Shown: positions 50,464 to 51,736 of the stretch, one piece after another | How positions within the stretch are numbered: the stretch's first letter is position 1 | Layout: each line of letters starts with the position of its first letter | Assembly (NCBI GenBank): GCA_050249235.1 | Contig: JBFWQW010000009.1 | Location: forward strand, 1-51,736 | Direction of reading: 5' to 3' | Origin: JAEKLB01 sp050249235 | Lineage (GTDB): Bacteria; Actinomycetota; Acidimicrobiia; Acidimicrobiales; CADCSY01 | DNA: 51,736 bases | Notes under the pieces: model-generated | Databases searched by the model: none | What the model was told of the DNA's origin: nothing | Seen by the model: only the letters and a program-made list of their open reading frames with translations | Translations under genes and position numbers: made by a program

Positions 50464-51380
50464 CGGTGCGGGTCCCGCGCCTCGGCCCCCGGTTCCGGTC
50501 CTTCCCCTTCACCGCGCCCACCGTGCCCGGCGGGGTCGAGCGGCTGCCGACCGAGCCCGCCTACGGCGTCCACTACGATACCGCCTACGCCCGCCGCCAC
50601 CCGGCCCGCCTGGCCCGGGTCCTGTTCGTGGAGGGCCCGCTCCGCCTGGCCGTGGCCGGCCTGGCCGGGCCCGACCGGGTCGGCATCGACCGGCTCGACG
50701 GGCTGGCCGGGCCGGCCATCTTCGCCGGCAACCACCACAGCCACCTCGACGCGCCGCTCCTGCTCACGTCGATCCCGGAGCCCTGGCGCCACCACCTCGT
50801 CGTCGGCGCCGCGGCCGACTACTTCTTCGGCAACCGCGTCACTGCGGCCGCCTCCGCCGTCGCCCTCGGCGCGGTGCCCATCGAGCGGACGCGGGTGAAC
50901 CGGCGCTCCGCCGACCAGTTGGCCGACCTGATCGCCGAGGGCTGGAGCCTGGTCATCTTTCCGGAGGGCGGGCGCAGCCCCGACGGGTGGGGCCAGGGCC
51001 ATCGGGGCGGCGCCGCCTACCTGGCGTCCCGTGTCGGGGTCCCGGTCGTCCCCGTCCACATCCGGGGCACCGACCGGATCTTCGCCAAGGGCGACACCCG
51101 GCCCCGCCCGGGCCGCACCACCGTCACCTTCGGGAGCCCGATCCGGCCGGTCGAGGGCGAGAACACCCTCCGCCTGGCGGCCCGCATCGAAGCGGCCGTC
51201 GCCGCCCTGGCCGACGAGGCCGCGACCGACTGGTGGGGCGCCCGGCAGCGGGCCGCGGCCGGGACCACCCCGCCGCTCACGGGTCCGGCGGTGGCGTCGT
51301 GGCGCCGGGCCTGGGCGCTGGGCGACCGCCGCGGCCGCCGCCGGCGCACGGCGACCGCGGCGCGCTGGCCCGAGCGCTGA
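50460..51380 (+). CDS. PlsC-like 1-acyl-glycerol-phosphate-type acyltransferase
   Basis: 306 residues with the PlsC motifs NHHSHLD (HX4D, His92 to Asp97) and FPEGGRSPDG (169-173, usual EGTRS), plus VPVVPVHIRGTDRIF. It transfers an acyl chain to a hydroxyl, commonly of lysophosphatidate. The tail is Arg-rich. GTG 50460 overlaps the LarA-like stop by four bases (GTGA), so the two are coupled. The cluster suggests acylation of an unusual hydroxy-lipid. Confidence 0.88.
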   Translation: MTVRVPRLGPRFRSFPFTAPTVPGGVERLPTEPAYGVHYDTAYARRHPARLARVLFVEGPLRLAVAGLAGPDRVGIDRLDGLAGPAIFAGNHHSHLDAPLLLTSIPEPWRHHLVVGAAADYFFGNRVTAAASAVALGAVPIERTRVNRRSADQLADLIAEGWSLVIFPEGGRSPDGWGQGHRGGAAYLASRVGVPVVPVHIRGTDRIFAKGDTRPRPGRTTVTFGSPIRPVEGENTLRLAARIEAAVAALADEAATDWWGARQRAAAGTTPPLTGPAVASWRRAWALGDRRGRRRRTATAARWPER

Positions 51381-51440
51381 ACGACGGCCCGGTCGCCTGG
51401 CGCGGGAGGCGAGGACCCGGTCGATCCGGCCGCGGCGGGC

Positions 51441-51734
51441 TCAGCGGGCGGCGGGCACCCCGCCGTCCGGACCGGCAACCTCGGCGGCGGCTCGTCCAGG
51501 GCGGGCCGACGTCACGCCCTGCCGGCGGGCCCGGTGCGCCCGGGCGGCCTGGCGCTGCTCGGCCCGGTGACAGCCCCGCCAGGCCCACAGGCACAGGCGG
51601 TCGAGCGCCTCGGACGGACCCTCGATGGCCCGGGCCACTCGCCGCCACGCGGCCGGGCTCACGGGCGGCCCGGACGGAGCCCACGCTCCGTCGTCTTCGA
51701 GAACGATGAGTCCACGCTCCGTAGTTCTCCGTCT
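51441..51734 (-). CDS. C-terminal part of an unknown protein (runs off the window)
   Basis: An open minus-strand frame enters from the right edge (RRTTERGLIVLEDDGAWAPSG) and continues PVSPAAWRRVARAIEGPSEALDRLCLWAWRGCHRAEQRQAARAHRARR before stopping. The Trp/Cys-bearing helix-like run looks coding. GTG 51662 could be a start, but the frame is open to the edge, so the gene is probably truncated. The family is not recognised. It converges on the PlsC-like gene. Confidence 0.45.
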   Translation of the reverse strand, partial: RRRTTERGLIVLEDDGAWAPSGPPVSPAAWRRVARAIEGPSEALDRLCLWAWRGCHRAEQRQAARAHRARRQGVTSARPGRAAAEVAGPDGGVPAAR

Positions 51735-51736
51735 CG

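Overview
The window is very GC-rich, densely coded DNA from an actinobacterium. Mycothiol synthesis (mshC), an F420-type NADPH reductase, inositol-lipid genes (pgsA/pimA/PatA-like), an InhA-like enoyl reductase, DUF3039 and an EF-G2-type GTPase all point to Actinomycetota. A deep-branching group such as Acidimicrobiia is my guess, not something the sequence proves. Many genes have a TANNNT box 6-9 bases before the start codon and no ribosome binding site, so leaderless mRNAs look common.

Layout. 0-4.2 kb: amidohydrolase, a StrR/ParB-like double-HTH protein behind a long repeat-bearing leader, acyl-CoA thioesterase II, TetR regulator. 4.2-6.8 kb: GNAT protein divergent from an arsR-sulP operon. 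6.8-16.0 kb, mostly minus strand: a mycobacterial-like block pgsA, PatA-like acyltransferase, small proteins, pimA, M48 protease, DUF3048 protein, pdxS, pdxT, yebC, ABM-like protein, with one plus-strand methyltransferase inside. 16.2-24.5 kb: EF-G2, a three-gene ABC-2 exporter, an orphan peptide-type binding lipoprotein and a UGSC-family redox protein with its partner. 24.6-30.4 kb: thrS, HIT and a membrane protein as one operon, then mshC and an F420-dependent reductase divergent from fabI. 30.4-38.2 kb: M23 peptidase, two CNNM/CBS proteins with a 61-bp duplicated gene junction, an ABC ATPase, SRPBCC protein, UspA, DUF3039 protein and an alpha/beta hydrolase. 38.2-42.6 kb: MOSC protein, crcB, two membrane/secreted unknowns, a zeta-toxin remnant and tRNA-Val(CAC). 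42.6-45.0 kb: acetoacetate-decarboxylase-like protein, membrane DnaJ protein, FemAB/BioF2-type acyltransferase. 45.2-51.4 kb: a plus-strand lipid-type cluster of a reductase-HAD fusion, zinc dehydrogenase, LarA-like protein and PlsC-like acyltransferase. The window ends inside a minus-strand gene.

How the genes work together. thrS-HIT-pgsA-acyltransferase-pimA-pdxS-pdxT-yebC follows the order known in Mycobacterium, but here it is split by about 9 kb of accessory genes (16.1-25.2 kb). pgsA, the acyltransferase and pimA should make phosphatidylinositol (phosphate) and its acylated mannosides; mshC uses an inositol-derived sugar for mycothiol. The most interesting candidates for undescribed biology are the reductase-HAD/dehydrogenase/LarA-like/acyltransferase cluster, the Cys-type UGSC pair, and a repeated structured element that precedes both crcB and the next membrane-protein gene.
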